Source: an uncultured Acidobacteriota bacterium
Lineage (GTDB): Bacteria > Acidobacteriota > Terriglobia > Bryobacterales > Bryobacteraceae
DNA length: 64,000 nucleotides
Reading direction: 5' to 3'
Assembly: GCA_902826685.1 (NCBI GenBank)
Contig: CADEFT010000004.1
Coordinates: forward strand, 136,469-200,468
Each line of letters opens with the position of its first letter. Positions within the stretch are counted from its first letter, which is position 1. The notes under the pieces are model-generated. The model made no database searches and had not been told where the DNA came from. It saw only the letters and a program-made list of their open reading frames with translations. Below, piece by piece: positions 25,644 to 34,474 of the stretch. A program made the position numbers and the translations under genes.

Positions 25644-26291
25644 ATGCGCCTGATCCTTGAGAATCTGTGGCTGAAGATCGCTTCCCTGCTGATCGCGGTG
25701 TTGTGGTGGATGGCGACGGTGGGCGGGCCGGAAAGCACGACGGCGGTCTCGGCGCCGGTGCAACTGCGCAACCTGCCGCAGGACCTGGAACTCAGTTCCC
25801 CTCTGCCTGAGAACGCTTACATCGAGATGCGCGGGACAAGCCGGCGGCTGACCAGCCAGGAGATCGGAAACGCGCTGGTAGTGGTCGATCTGGGGACGGT
25901 GGATCGCGCCGGAGAACGGACGTTTTCCATTCTGGCGGGCAATGTCAATTTACCCCCGGGCGTGGAATTTCTGCGATCGGTGCCCTCGCAACTGAGGCTG
26001 AAGTTCGAATCGCGGTTGACCAAGGAGGTGCCGGTGCTGACGCGCTATGCCGCGCCGCCCAGCGGTTATCACATCGTAAATCAACTGGTATCGCCGGCCG
26101 CGGTCAAAATTGTCGGACCCGAAAGCCGGGTCGCCGCAATCGACCGCGTGCAGACCGATCCGATCGAATTGGCGGCGGATGAGGAAGAGCATACCTTCCA
26201 TGTCCACGGCTTCGCCGGAGACGCCCAGGTAAGACTCGAGCAGCCTGGCCAGATCTTCAACGTTAAGGTCCGGCTGGAAAAAGACCGATAG
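25644..26291 (+). CDS. cdaR: CdaR, YbbR-domain regulator of diadenylate cyclase
   Basis: A 215-residue protein with one N-terminal membrane helix (LKIASLLIAVLWWMATV) and extracytoplasmic YbbR-like repeats (PVQLRNLPQDLEL, PSQLRLKFESRLTKEVPV, VKIVGPESRVAAIDRVQT). CdaR proteins bind CdaA and adjust its activity. It has about two YbbR repeats, fewer than the Firmicutes protein. It starts 1 bp after cdaA stops. Confidence 0.9.
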   Translation: MRLILENLWLKIASLLIAVLWWMATVGGPESTTAVSAPVQLRNLPQDLELSSPLPENAYIEMRGTSRRLTSQEIGNALVVVDLGTVDRAGERTFSILAGNVNLPPGVEFLRSVPSQLRLKFESRLTKEVPVLTRYAAPPSGYHIVNQLVSPAAVKIVGPESRVAAIDRVQTDPIELAADEEEHTFHVHGFAGDAQVRLEQPGQIFNVKVRLEKDR

Positions 26292-26312
26292 AGAGTTGGA
26301 AGAGGGCAAGAT

Positions 26313-27668
26313 ATGGGCAGGCAGCTTTTCGGAACGGACGGCATTCGGGGCGTGGCGGGCGAGTTTCCTTTGGACCGGCGGACGGTGCATGCGGCCGGCA
26401 TGGCGCTTGGGGAATGGGCGGTGGGCATTCACGGGGCCGATAGCGAAATCGTCATCGGCATGGACACGCGCGAATCCGGCGGCTGGATCGCCGCGCATGT
26501 GGCGGCCGGTGCCGTTCGCAGCGGAGCCCGCGTGCGGTTTGCCGGCCTCATCACGACCCCTGGTGTCGCCTATCTCACGCGCACTCGCGATTTCGTGGCG
26601 GGCGTGATGATTTCGGCCTCTCACAATCCCTACCGCGACAACGGCATCAAGGTCTTCGACCATTCCGGCTATAAGCTGCCCGACGGGCAGGAGCACGAAA
26701 TCGAAAAGCGGATCTTCGCGCTGCTGGAAACCGATACGCAGCCCACGGCAGCCACGCTCGAAGTGGATGAAGCCCTCGACGAGGCCTACACCGATTTCCT
26801 GGCGTCGACGATGAACGTCCGTCTGGACGGCATGAAGCTGGTGCTCGATTGCGCCAACGGCGCGGCGGTACATCTGGCTCCGGAACTGTTCCGGCGGCTG
26901 GGCGCCGAGGTGATCGCCATGGGTTGCGCGCCCGATGGCCGCAACATCAACCTGAATTGCGGCGCGCTTCACGTCGAAGCGCTGCGCGAGCGCGTGCTGG
27001 CCGAGGGCGCCACCGCCGGAGTGGCCTTTGACGGCGACGCCGATCGCTGCATTCTGGTCTCGGGCGCCGGACGCATCGTGGACGGCGACGCGGTCCTGCT
27101 GCTGACGGCCGATGCGCTCAGCCGCAAAGGCCGCCTGGCGGATTCCAGAGGCGAATTGACCGTGGTGGCGACGGTGATGTCGAACTTCGGTCTCGAAGCC
27201 GCGCTGAAGGCCCGCGGCGTGCAACTGGTTCGCGCGGCGGTAGGCGATAAATACGTTCTCGAAGAAATGATCCGCCGCGGCGCGCACGTGGGTGGGGAGC
27301 AATCGGGCCACGTGATTTTCCCCGGCTACGCGACCACGGGCGACGGGATGCTGACCGCGCTGCGGGCGCTCGAAGTGGCGGTGGAGTCGGGCCAATCGCT
27401 CGACGCATTGACGGCGGATCTCAAGGTCTATCCTCAAATTCTGGTCAACGTGAAGATCAAACAGAAGAAGCCGCTCGAACAGATTCCGGCCGTGCAGGAA
27501 GAGATCGACGCCGCCATGTCCGATTTCCAGGGCGCCGGGCGCGTGGTGGTGCGCTTCTCCGGCACCGAACCGCTGGCGCGTGTGATGGTGGAAGGTCCCG
27601 ACGACGACCGGGTGAAACACTTCGCCGCCAAGATCGCCAAGGCGGTGGAAGTGGAGTTAGGCCGTTAG
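26313..27668 (+). CDS. glmM: Phosphoglucosamine mutase
   Basis: A 451-residue alpha-D-phosphohexomutase converting glucosamine-6-phosphate to glucosamine-1-phosphate for UDP-GlcNAc. Motifs are FGTDGIRG, the phosphoserine loop SAS103HNP, metal-binding AFDGDADRCI, sugar-binding GEQSGHVIF and phosphate-binding RFSGTEPLARVM. A GAAGAGG ribosome-binding site precedes the ATG. CdaA binds and is influenced by GlmM in other bacteria, and the gene order here agrees. Confidence 0.96.
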   Translation: MGRQLFGTDGIRGVAGEFPLDRRTVHAAGMALGEWAVGIHGADSEIVIGMDTRESGGWIAAHVAAGAVRSGARVRFAGLITTPGVAYLTRTRDFVAGVMISASHNPYRDNGIKVFDHSGYKLPDGQEHEIEKRIFALLETDTQPTAATLEVDEALDEAYTDFLASTMNVRLDGMKLVLDCANGAAVHLAPELFRRLGAEVIAMGCAPDGRNINLNCGALHVEALRERVLAEGATAGVAFDGDADRCILVSGAGRIVDGDAVLLLTADALSRKGRLADSRGELTVVATVMSNFGLEAALKARGVQLVRAAVGDKYVLEEMIRRGAHVGGEQSGHVIFPGYATTGDGMLTALRALEVAVESGQSLDALTADLKVYPQILVNVKIKQKKPLEQIPAVQEEIDAAMSDFQGAGRVVVRFSGTEPLARVMVEGPDDDRVKHFAAKIAKAVEVELGR

Positions 27669-27670
27669 CT

Positions 27671-28651
27671 TCAGGACCGGGTCACTTTGATCTTGCGCAG
27701 CGCCGCGGCGTCGAGCTTCGCCTCCCAATCGCGCAGCGACGGCGCTTCGACAATCTGCTTCACCATCTCGACAACCTCCGGGTTATGTTGAATCTCGACG
27801 TGCGTGAGGCCCTCCACGGCGGTGTGATGGATGTGGGCGTAGGTGCTCTCGATCCGTTCCGGATGCAGAATGGAAAGGTCCTTCTCCGAATGCCTGCCGG
27901 AGCCGGGATTCAATAGCGTGTTCGAGCGCGTCTCCACGATGCCGTCGTGCGGCCGTTCGAGGCCCACTTTCCAGAACGGCATGGTGGCGGAAAGTACCTC
28001 GCTGCTGAAGCTGATCGCGCCGAACGAAGACCGCCAGGCGTTGAACTCACGCCATGGGCCGAGATCGAAAAACTCCCGGCTATCGTGGAAGAACTCTCCC
28101 GGAATGGTGATGTATTCGATCGTATCGGCGTGCTGCGCCCCTTTTGCAAGCGGCTCGCGGAAGACGCGATTCACGCGGGTGAGATCGGCGAGGCCGGGTT
28201 TGCGGAAGAGGCCGTAGACGACGCCGGAAGCGCCCAGCATGAGCTGGGCCGCAAGCCCGAGTTGCGCCGTGCGCAGCGCGCCGAAATTCGGCGTGCCCAG
28301 CAGAAAGATTCGCTGGACGCAGGAAACGCCGCCGGTTAGGATGGCCAACCGCCCCACCAGGCCGCCCATGCTGTGGCAGATCAGCGTCACGCGGCACAGA
28401 TTGTTCAGCCGGGCCAGGCCCAGCGCCAGGCGCATCCCGTTCTTTTGAAGCGAATCGTGAAAATCGTAATCATAGAGCGCGCAGGTCCGGATTCCTTCAA
28501 GCGCGTGGTACATCTCCGGAAACGCCGTGGCCGATCTGGAATAGATGCCGTGAACGAAGACGACAACCGGCAGCGGAGTTTCCGCCGTGGCGCCGAGGCG
28601 CGCCGCGATCCCGGGCATGTGATCGAGGGTCGGTGCGTCGCTCAGTTCCAT
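27671..28651 (-). CDS. Alpha/beta-hydrolase (lipase/esterase-like)
   Basis: A 326-residue protein. The fold is shown by PVVVFVHGIYSRSATAF (oxyanion-hole region), the nucleophile elbow LICHSMGGLVGRLA with catalytic Ser, and FLLGTPNFG; a His near HIHHTAVEGLTHVEI could complete the triad. This resembles PGAP1/LipA-type cytoplasmic esterases, and no signal peptide is seen. The frame is open far upstream, but the ATG at 28651 is chosen because it overlaps the stop of the preceding gene by 10 bp. Convergent glmM stops 2 bp away. Confidence 0.82.
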   Translation of the reverse strand: MELSDAPTLDHMPGIAARLGATAETPLPVVVFVHGIYSRSATAFPEMYHALEGIRTCALYDYDFHDSLQKNGMRLALGLARLNNLCRVTLICHSMGGLVGRLAILTGGVSCVQRIFLLGTPNFGALRTAQLGLAAQLMLGASGVVYGLFRKPGLADLTRVNRVFREPLAKGAQHADTIEYITIPGEFFHDSREFFDLGPWREFNAWRSSFGAISFSSEVLSATMPFWKVGLERPHDGIVETRSNTLLNPGSGRHSEKDLSILHPERIESTYAHIHHTAVEGLTHVEIQHNPEVVEMVKQIVEAPSLRDWEAKLDAAALRKIKVTRS

Positions 28652-30011
28652 TGGCCACTCCAGCCGAGCACGACGAACCAGGCGTCCACCGCCGCGCGAT
28701 CGCCCGTCACGCCTTGCCGCGACAATTCCATGAGTCCGCCGCAGTTGGCGCGAATCAGAAGCCGGTCCCGGCCGAATGAGAACGCCGAAGGAACGGGGAC
28801 CAGCAGGACTTCGCCATCCTCGCTGCCACTCCATTCGAAGGCAATCAGGATGGCCAATCCTCTGGCGCCATACTTTCGCCGCCAGGACTGCAGCATCATG
28901 GCCTCGGCGGGCACGGCGAAGTGAACGAACTCGTTGACATCGCCCGCGTGAGTGCGGCTCGATCCGGAGATGCCTACTTCGAGGGTGTAGGGCTCGGCGG
29001 TGGTCATCAGGCAGTCCTGCCCGGAGCCGAGGCGGGCTCCAATGGGAGTTTCTGTTCCGGTCGAGCGGACCCGTGCCAGCAGCCGGTCGAGAGCGGCTCG
29101 CGCCTCCGCCCCCGTCTGCCACGGCGGCAAGGCCCAGTCCAAACGAAAGATGTCTCCTCCCAGGTGGGCGCTTACGGCGAGCACACCATCGGGGTAAAGA
29201 ATCTCGTCGAGATCGACCGTACCCTCAAGGTAGGACGACAGGTCCGCCAGCCCGAGTTCCCCCGCAGCTTCCACCTGCCCATCGGTGAGCGCGCCGCGCA
29301 GTGCAGCGGTCAAATAGCGGATCCGAGCGCGAAGCCGCGCATTCTCCTGAAGCGCCATCAGGGCGCGGTTGCCGGAGCAGGTTTCCGCGATCACTTCCCG
29401 CGCGTCCGCCCATCCGGGCTGGCGTACGATCTCTTCCGGACTCAATCCGGATTCGAACAGGATCCGCAGGTACATCAAGGCCGAACAAACCTCCAGATCC
29501 TGGCCGGCACGGTAAAGGGGCGACTCCGTGTAGTAGGCGTTGCGCATATAACGGAACCGGCGCTCGTCGTAGTCGGCGGCGCCGTTCCAGCGGTCGCGCA
29601 CGCCCGACACCGAATCGCTCGAAAAACTCATGGTCGCGGCGGGAACGATGCTGCTCACCTTCAGCGAATCCCAATAGATGGCGTTGTCGGCGTGGGAGCG
29701 AATCTGCCATCGCAGGCACTCGCCGAAGGCACATGATTTTGCAGCGACCGGCGCAGCACCGGAGTCAGCTCCGGCGGGCCTGTGTGAATCAGATCGACGT
29801 CGCTGGCAAACGGCACCAGATCGAAGATATCCATGTGGTAGTCCGGGTCGTGCTCCCAATCGGGGCCCATGCGGATCAGGTTGCGGACCAATCCGCCGAT
29901 GGCCATGAAATGCACACCGTGCTTGTCGCAGACGGTCTGCATCCGGCCGAGCCCTGGAATATCCGGCAGTGCTCTCAGATTGCCAATCTGTCTGAATCCG
30001 GTGCCGCCCAT
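28642..30011 (-). pseudogene. Nucleotidyltransferase-like gene with a frameshift
   Basis: Two overlapping minus-strand frames read as one gene. The first starts at ATG 30011 and contains FMAIGGLVRNLIRM and FASDVDLIHTG, the GG...DxD arrangement of Pol-beta-type nucleotidyltransferases such as CCA-adding enzymes. It runs off frame near 29730, just after LRRSLQNHV. The second frame picks up at FGECLRWQIRSHADNAIYW and continues to 28642 with helical and beta segments of unknown fold. One missing base near 29725-29735 would join them. It may be a real mutation, a sequencing error or programmed. The start has TAGACT 6 nt upstream. Confidence 0.6.
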
Positions 30012-30017
30012 GGGTAC

Positions 30018-30023
30018 AGTCTA
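30018..30023 (-). promoter_or_regulatory. TANNNT -10-like box for a leaderless start (30011)
   Basis: On the minus strand TAGACT precedes ATG 30011 by exactly 6 nt. The divergent RidA gene has its own TAAACT at 30037-30042, 8 nt before ATG 30051, so two outward promoters are packed into 39 bp. Confidence 0.5.
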
Positions 30024-30036
30024 CTCGCGCCGGATG

Positions 30037-30042
30037 TAAACT
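30037..30042 (+). promoter_or_regulatory. TANNNT -10-like box for the RidA gene
   Basis: TAAACT lies 8 nt before ATG 30051. No Shine-Dalgarno sequence is visible between them. Confidence 0.4.
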
Positions 30043-30050
30043 GATGGTTC

Positions 30051-31271
30051 ATGAGAGACCGCCAACGCTCGATTGCCTTTTTTCTGACCGCGATCACGCT
30101 CAGCGCCGCCGATCCGGTGGTGCCCTCCAACGGACCCAAACCCGTCGGTCCGTACACGCCTGGCGTGTCGACCAAGGATTTCCTCTATGTTTCGGGGCAG
30201 GGCGCTCGGCGGCCCGATGGCGCCGAAGGTGGAGGAACGCTCGAAGCGCGCTACGCCCAGTGCTTTGAGAACGTGAAGGCGATTATCGAAGCGGGCGGCC
30301 TTACGATGGAGCACATCGTCTACACCCAGGTGTATCTGGAAGACGTTTCCACCTACAAGGTCATGGACCAGGTATGGGCGAAATACTTCCCGAAGAATCC
30401 GCCGGCACGGGCGACGCTTGGGGTCACCCGCATGCCCACCGGCACGCCGATCGAGATCAGCGCCGTGGCCATCCGCGATCTATCGAAGAAGAAAGCCGTG
30501 GTTCCGAAGGGCTATCCGGCGAATATGGCCATCGCGCCGGGCGTGCTGGCCGGAGACCGAATGTTTCTTTCGGGCTTCCTCGGCCGCGATATCAACACGG
30601 GTACGATCCCGAGCGATCCGGCGGCGCAGGTGCAACTGGCGCTCGATCGGATGAAGCAGACGCTTGAGGCCGCCGGGCTCGGCTTCCAGCACATGGTGTT
30701 TATCAATCCTTACCTGTCGCCGGACATGCCGATGAACGTGATGAACAAGGTTTACGCGAAACATTTCGAGTTCGGCAATACGCCGGCGCGCGCCACCATT
30801 CAGGTGGCCAGCCTGCCAAACGGAGCCAATATCGAATTCACCGGCGTGGCGGTGCGCAACCTCAAGGATCGCCGCGCGGTGCGGCCGAAGAACATGGCTC
30901 CGAGCCCCACGGCGAGTCCGTGCGTGTTCGCCGGCGATACGCTTTACTGCTCGGCGAAATCGGGCTTCATCGCCGGCGTCAATGGCGGCATCTATGCGGA
31001 AACGGTGGAAAACCAGGTGCGGCAAACGATGCGCAACCTGCTCGACGGGCTGGAAGAAGCGGGCATGGATTTCAGCCACGTCGTCGCCACCAACGTTTAC
31101 CTGGATCAACTGGATGAGTTCGCCAAGATGAACGGCGTCTACGCCAAGTATTTCACCGGCATCAAGCCGACGCGGACAACCGTGCAGCCGAAGGCCATTG
31201 TGGAGCGGAAGGCGAGCGATAGCGGGCACTGGCCGAAGCTAGAGGAGATCTCTCTGGTCGCGGTGAAATGA
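30051..31271 (+). CDS. Exported protein with three tandem RidA (YjgF/UK114) domains
   Basis: A 406-residue protein with a short hydrophobic leader (SIAFFLTAITLSAA). Three RidA domains follow. Each has a FLYVSG/MFLSG/LYCSAK strand, a long helix (ENVKAIIEAGGL, DRMKQTLEAAGL, RNLLDGLEEAGM), a tail YAKYF/YAKHF and the conserved Arg (ARATLGV, ARATIQV, TRTTVQP). RidA proteins are homotrimers that hydrolyse reactive enamines and imines at subunit interfaces, so a single-chain pseudo-trimer is likely. The leader would place it outside the cytoplasm, unlike typical RidA. It overlaps the RNase T2 gene by 4 bp. Confidence 0.85.
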   Translation: MRDRQRSIAFFLTAITLSAADPVVPSNGPKPVGPYTPGVSTKDFLYVSGQGARRPDGAEGGGTLEARYAQCFENVKAIIEAGGLTMEHIVYTQVYLEDVSTYKVMDQVWAKYFPKNPPARATLGVTRMPTGTPIEISAVAIRDLSKKKAVVPKGYPANMAIAPGVLAGDRMFLSGFLGRDINTGTIPSDPAAQVQLALDRMKQTLEAAGLGFQHMVFINPYLSPDMPMNVMNKVYAKHFEFGNTPARATIQVASLPNGANIEFTGVAVRNLKDRRAVRPKNMAPSPTASPCVFAGDTLYCSAKSGFIAGVNGGIYAETVENQVRQTMRNLLDGLEEAGMDFSHVVATNVYLDQLDEFAKMNGVYAKYFTGIKPTRTTVQPKAIVERKASDSGHWPKLEEISLVAVK

Positions 31272-31957
31272 AACGCGTCCTGGCCGCCGCGCTGCTGATG
31301 GTTTCCTGCCGCGAGGCGGTCGTGGCTCCGCCGCCCAAACAGGCCGCCACGGCGGAACCGGAGGCTCGGCGCACTTCGGCTCCGGGCAAGTTCGATTTTT
31401 ATGTGCTCGCGCTGTCGTGGTCGCCCGGATTCTGCGCCAGTCCGGCGGGGAGGAACGACGACCGGCAATGCGGACCGGGACGGACGTTCGCGTTCGTGCT
31501 GCACGGGCTCTGGCCGCAGTATGAGGAGCGCGGCTGGCCGCAAAACTGTTCCACCGAATCCCTGGACGCTTCGCTCATCGAGCCGATGATGAAGACGATG
31601 CCCAGTCCCAAACTGATCCGCCATGAATGGGCCAAGCATGGCACGTGCAGCGGGTTGACGTCGAGGGAATATTTCGAGGAGGCCGCGGAGGCTTTCGCGA
31701 AGATCCGCATACCGGACGCTTATCAGGGACCGAAGCGGCAGATCACGATCAAGCCCGCACAGATGAAGCGCGACTTCGCGGCGGCGAATCCTTCGATTCC
31801 CGAAGACGGCTTCTCGGTGGTTTGCAGCGGCAACGGGCGCTTCCTGCAGGAAGTGCGCGTCTGCCTGACGAAGGACCTCAAAGGGCGCCCTTGCAATCGC
31901 GAAGTGCAGCGGGGCGGCTGCCGCTCCGCGCAGGCTATCATGCAGCCGCTGCGGTAA
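31268..31957 (+). CDS. Ribonuclease T2 family protein (exported, possible lipoprotein)
   Basis: A 229-residue protein. The two catalytic segments are plain: FAFVLHGLWPQ (His79) and IRHEWAKHGTCSG (His119, Glu120, His124). RNase T2 enzymes cut RNA through a 2',3'-cyclic intermediate, normally in the periplasm or outside. The leader ends MVSC at Cys14, an imperfect lipobox. Several Cys pairs could form disulfides. The start overlaps the RidA stop (ATGA). The last 137 bp form one arm of a tandem duplication. Confidence 0.92.
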   Translation: MKRVLAAALLMVSCREAVVAPPPKQAATAEPEARRTSAPGKFDFYVLALSWSPGFCASPAGRNDDRQCGPGRTFAFVLHGLWPQYEERGWPQNCSTESLDASLIEPMMKTMPSPKLIRHEWAKHGTCSGLTSREYFEEAAEAFAKIRIPDAYQGPKRQITIKPAQMKRDFAAANPSIPEDGFSVVCSGNGRFLQEVRVCLTKDLKGRPCNREVQRGGCRSAQAIMQPLR

Positions 31958-32164
31958 TCATTCGGGCAGCAGGTGAGCCAGCTCTTGGCGCGGTACTGCG
32001 GGCGCATGCCGAACAGTTTGCACCGGCAACGGGCGCCCTTGCAATCGCGAAGTGCTGCGGGGTGGCTGCCAGCCGGTGCCTAATCAATCGGGCAGCAGGG
32101 CGTTGAACAGCAGCTTGCACGTGAGCCAGCTCTGCGCGCGGTACTGCGGCCGCATACCGAACAG
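31821..32164. repeat. Decayed tandem duplication across a convergent gene junction
   Basis: Copy 1 is 31821-32016 and copy 2 is 32017-32164, directly abutting. Both begin TTTGCA-CGGCAACGGGCGC (one variable base) and end CGCAT-CCGAACAG. Copy 2 lacks 48 bp between two GGGCGC repeats (31835 and 31883), which accounts exactly for the length difference of 196 versus 148. Each copy holds the end of the RNase T2 gene followed by the end of the M14 peptidase gene on the other strand. The intact RNase T2 end is in copy 1 and the intact peptidase end is in copy 2. Confidence 0.85.
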
Positions 32165-34474
32165 GAAGATACGTCCGGTGCCCGAAGACACTTCCACCAG
32201 CGCCGCCCGGTTGGTGAGATGCCTCTCTCCCAGCAGCCATCCGGAGGCCAGCACGTTGGCCGCGGGATAGCGGGCGATGGCGGTGACACCCTCGGCCGGC
32301 TCCCACGCTGGGCTTCCTTCGGACCAGATCGCAATGTCTCGTGGTAATCCGCGCGCCAGCCGGTGCCGCTCGTCGAGGGTGACGTTCAGCAGCGAGCCGG
32401 GCGAATAGAATTCGCGGCTCGAAAGGCCGTTGATGGAAGACTTCAGATTCAGGCCGAGGTGCGTGGTGGCGTAGGCCGTCGAGTCGTTCAGAAAGATGAG
32501 CGTGCCGCCTTTGGATGCAAACTGCTTGAGCGCGGCGGCGCCTTTCTCACCAAGCCCGCCGGTGTAGGCTTCGGGCATCGATCCGGGCCGGTAGCCCGAA
32601 TGAATCGAGGCCGGGCTCTGATCGGGAAAAACAATGGCATCGTACTTTGTTTCCAGGCTTCCTTTGAGGATTTCGGCGTTGGTCAGCCGCGTGTAGGCGA
32701 AGCCGAAAAAGTCGAACATCCAGCGCGTCCAGCCCTCGTCCATGATCGGCTGCGGGCTTCGATAGAGCGCCAGGCGCGGCTTGCGGACGGGCTTTATTTC
32801 TCTCGATGCGGCGCGATTGAGATAGAAGTTCCCCGCCGCGTCGCGAGCCACCGGACGCCCGGTGTTCCAGGCTCGGTTCACTTCGCGCCAGGTGTTACTG
32901 TCCGATACCGGCAGTGCACCTTCGGGCCGTGTGCCGTTGAACTCGAAAGCGAACTCGCGCGTTTGCGTGAGCGGCACCTCGAAACGGTCCTTGGCGGTGT
33001 CCACAGCAACGCCCATCAGCAGCGGCAGCGTTTGCGCCGTAACGTCGTAGGGGCGTTTCGGCGGACCGCCCGGATAGAGGCGCAGGTCCGGATACTCCTG
33101 CTTTTCAAGCAGCGTCTTGGCGAACGCGCTGTAGGGCTGCTGCATGCGGATCACGAACGAGCCCGCCGGATAGGAGCGGCCGTCCGCCTCGAACGCGTTA
33201 TCGGCGCGCTGCACCTCCACCATGCCGAAGGCGAGCGTCTCAAGCAGCCGGCGCGCGGCGCCCGGATCGAGTTGATCCTTTGGCAGGATGAAGGCGTAAG
33301 GCTGCACGCGTTCGCTGGCCCGCTTCAGAATCGCATGGGAATGGCGCAGCAGATCTTCGCGGCGGACCGCCGCCTGCCACAGGCACGATTCCCAGGCGAC
33401 GGACTGGTAGTCGATGATGTCGCGAATCCGCCACTCGCCGCCGAGCCACGGCTCCAGGTAGTTCCAGGCGCGCTCGCGCGGATTGTAGCCGAGCGCATTA
33501 GCCGCGATCTGCTCGCGCGTAACGGTGATGGGACTGGCGAGGCGCGCGCTGGCCGACTCGCTCAGAATCCGCATGCCGCCGTGATAGGCCTGATAGTGCC
33601 GCGCCGGGGTCCAGAAATCGTACATCGCGTTCACGGCCACGCCCTTCTTGCCGGCGGCGGTGAGATCGGCGGCCATGCCCATGCCGATCATGTTGGCCAG
33701 TTGCGCCAGCGTGGCGTCGACATTGGGGTCGATGGGATCCATCCACGGCGGCACGAACATACGCGAGGCGTACGGACCCTGCTGATGCACGTCGTAAACG
33801 ATCTGCGGATGCCAGGCGTTATGCAGGCGGGAGACGACGGCGCGCGTTTCCGGCTGCGAAAAAATGTACCAGTCGCGATTGTTGTCGTGGCCCGTGTAGG
33901 CGTGATAGAGATCCGGCGGCGTGGTCCCTTCATACGGCGTGCCAAGCGTCTTGCGATACCACCCGGTGACGATATCCACGCCATCGGGATTGAGCGAAGG
34001 CACCAGGATGAAGATCGCGTTTTCGGCGATCTGGCGGAACTTCGGGCGGTCTTCGGTGAGGAAGCGATACGCGAATTCGACGGCGGTGTGCGTGCTCGCC
34101 ACTTCGGTGGCGTGAATGGAACAGGTGATCATCACCACCACTTTGCCTTCGGCGATGAGCTTTTCCGCGGCGTCGCCGCCGGTGCGGCGCGGATCGGCGA
34201 GATCCTTCTGGATCTGCTGATAGCGCCCGAGATCGCGGATGGTTTCCGGAGCGCCGAGGAAAGCGGCGATCAGCGGGCGGCCCTGCACGGAGCGGCCAAT
34301 CTCCCGCACGGCGATACGGCCGCTCGATTTTTCCAGAGCCTGAAAGTAGGAGACGACCTTGCTCCAATCGAGCAGCTTGCGATCCTCGCCGATCACGTGG
34401 CCGAAGTGGCCTTGCGGATCGGGAACCTGCGCCCAGAGCGCGGTCGCGGCCGCCAGCGCGGCGATCAGGCGCAT
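32084..34474 (-). CDS. M14-family zinc carboxypeptidase, exported
   Basis: A 796-residue protein with a signal peptide (RLIAALAAATALWAQ). The M14 domain has zinc ligands His and Glu in CSIHATEVAST and a third His in VYDVHQQGP. PSLNPDGVDIV and GHDNNRDWY match the substrate-binding part of the family. The C-terminal half includes a glutamine-amidotransferase-like segment (YDAIVFPDQSP, GGTLIFLNDST). It probably trims peptides or amidated substrates in the periplasm. ATG 34474 overlaps the stop of the upstream TIM-barrel gene by 10 bp. Its last codons lie in copy 2 of the local duplication. Confidence 0.88.
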   Translation of the reverse strand: MRLIAALAAATALWAQVPDPQGHFGHVIGEDRKLLDWSKVVSYFQALEKSSGRIAVREIGRSVQGRPLIAAFLGAPETIRDLGRYQQIQKDLADPRRTGGDAAEKLIAEGKVVVMITCSIHATEVASTHTAVEFAYRFLTEDRPKFRQIAENAIFILVPSLNPDGVDIVTGWYRKTLGTPYEGTTPPDLYHAYTGHDNNRDWYIFSQPETRAVVSRLHNAWHPQIVYDVHQQGPYASRMFVPPWMDPIDPNVDATLAQLANMIGMGMAADLTAAGKKGVAVNAMYDFWTPARHYQAYHGGMRILSESASARLASPITVTREQIAANALGYNPRERAWNYLEPWLGGEWRIRDIIDYQSVAWESCLWQAAVRREDLLRHSHAILKRASERVQPYAFILPKDQLDPGAARRLLETLAFGMVEVQRADNAFEADGRSYPAGSFVIRMQQPYSAFAKTLLEKQEYPDLRLYPGGPPKRPYDVTAQTLPLLMGVAVDTAKDRFEVPLTQTREFAFEFNGTRPEGALPVSDSNTWREVNRAWNTGRPVARDAAGNFYLNRAASREIKPVRKPRLALYRSPQPIMDEGWTRWMFDFFGFAYTRLTNAEILKGSLETKYDAIVFPDQSPASIHSGYRPGSMPEAYTGGLGEKGAAALKQFASKGGTLIFLNDSTAYATTHLGLNLKSSINGLSSREFYSPGSLLNVTLDERHRLARGLPRDIAIWSEGSPAWEPAEGVTAIARYPAANVLASGWLLGERHLTNRAALVEVSSGTGRIFLFGMRPQYRAQSWLTCKLLFNALLPD

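Noticed and set aside
25950..27620. 556-codon minus-strand frame opposite cdaR and glmM
   Set aside because: It mirrors two clear genes and has no recognisable motif.
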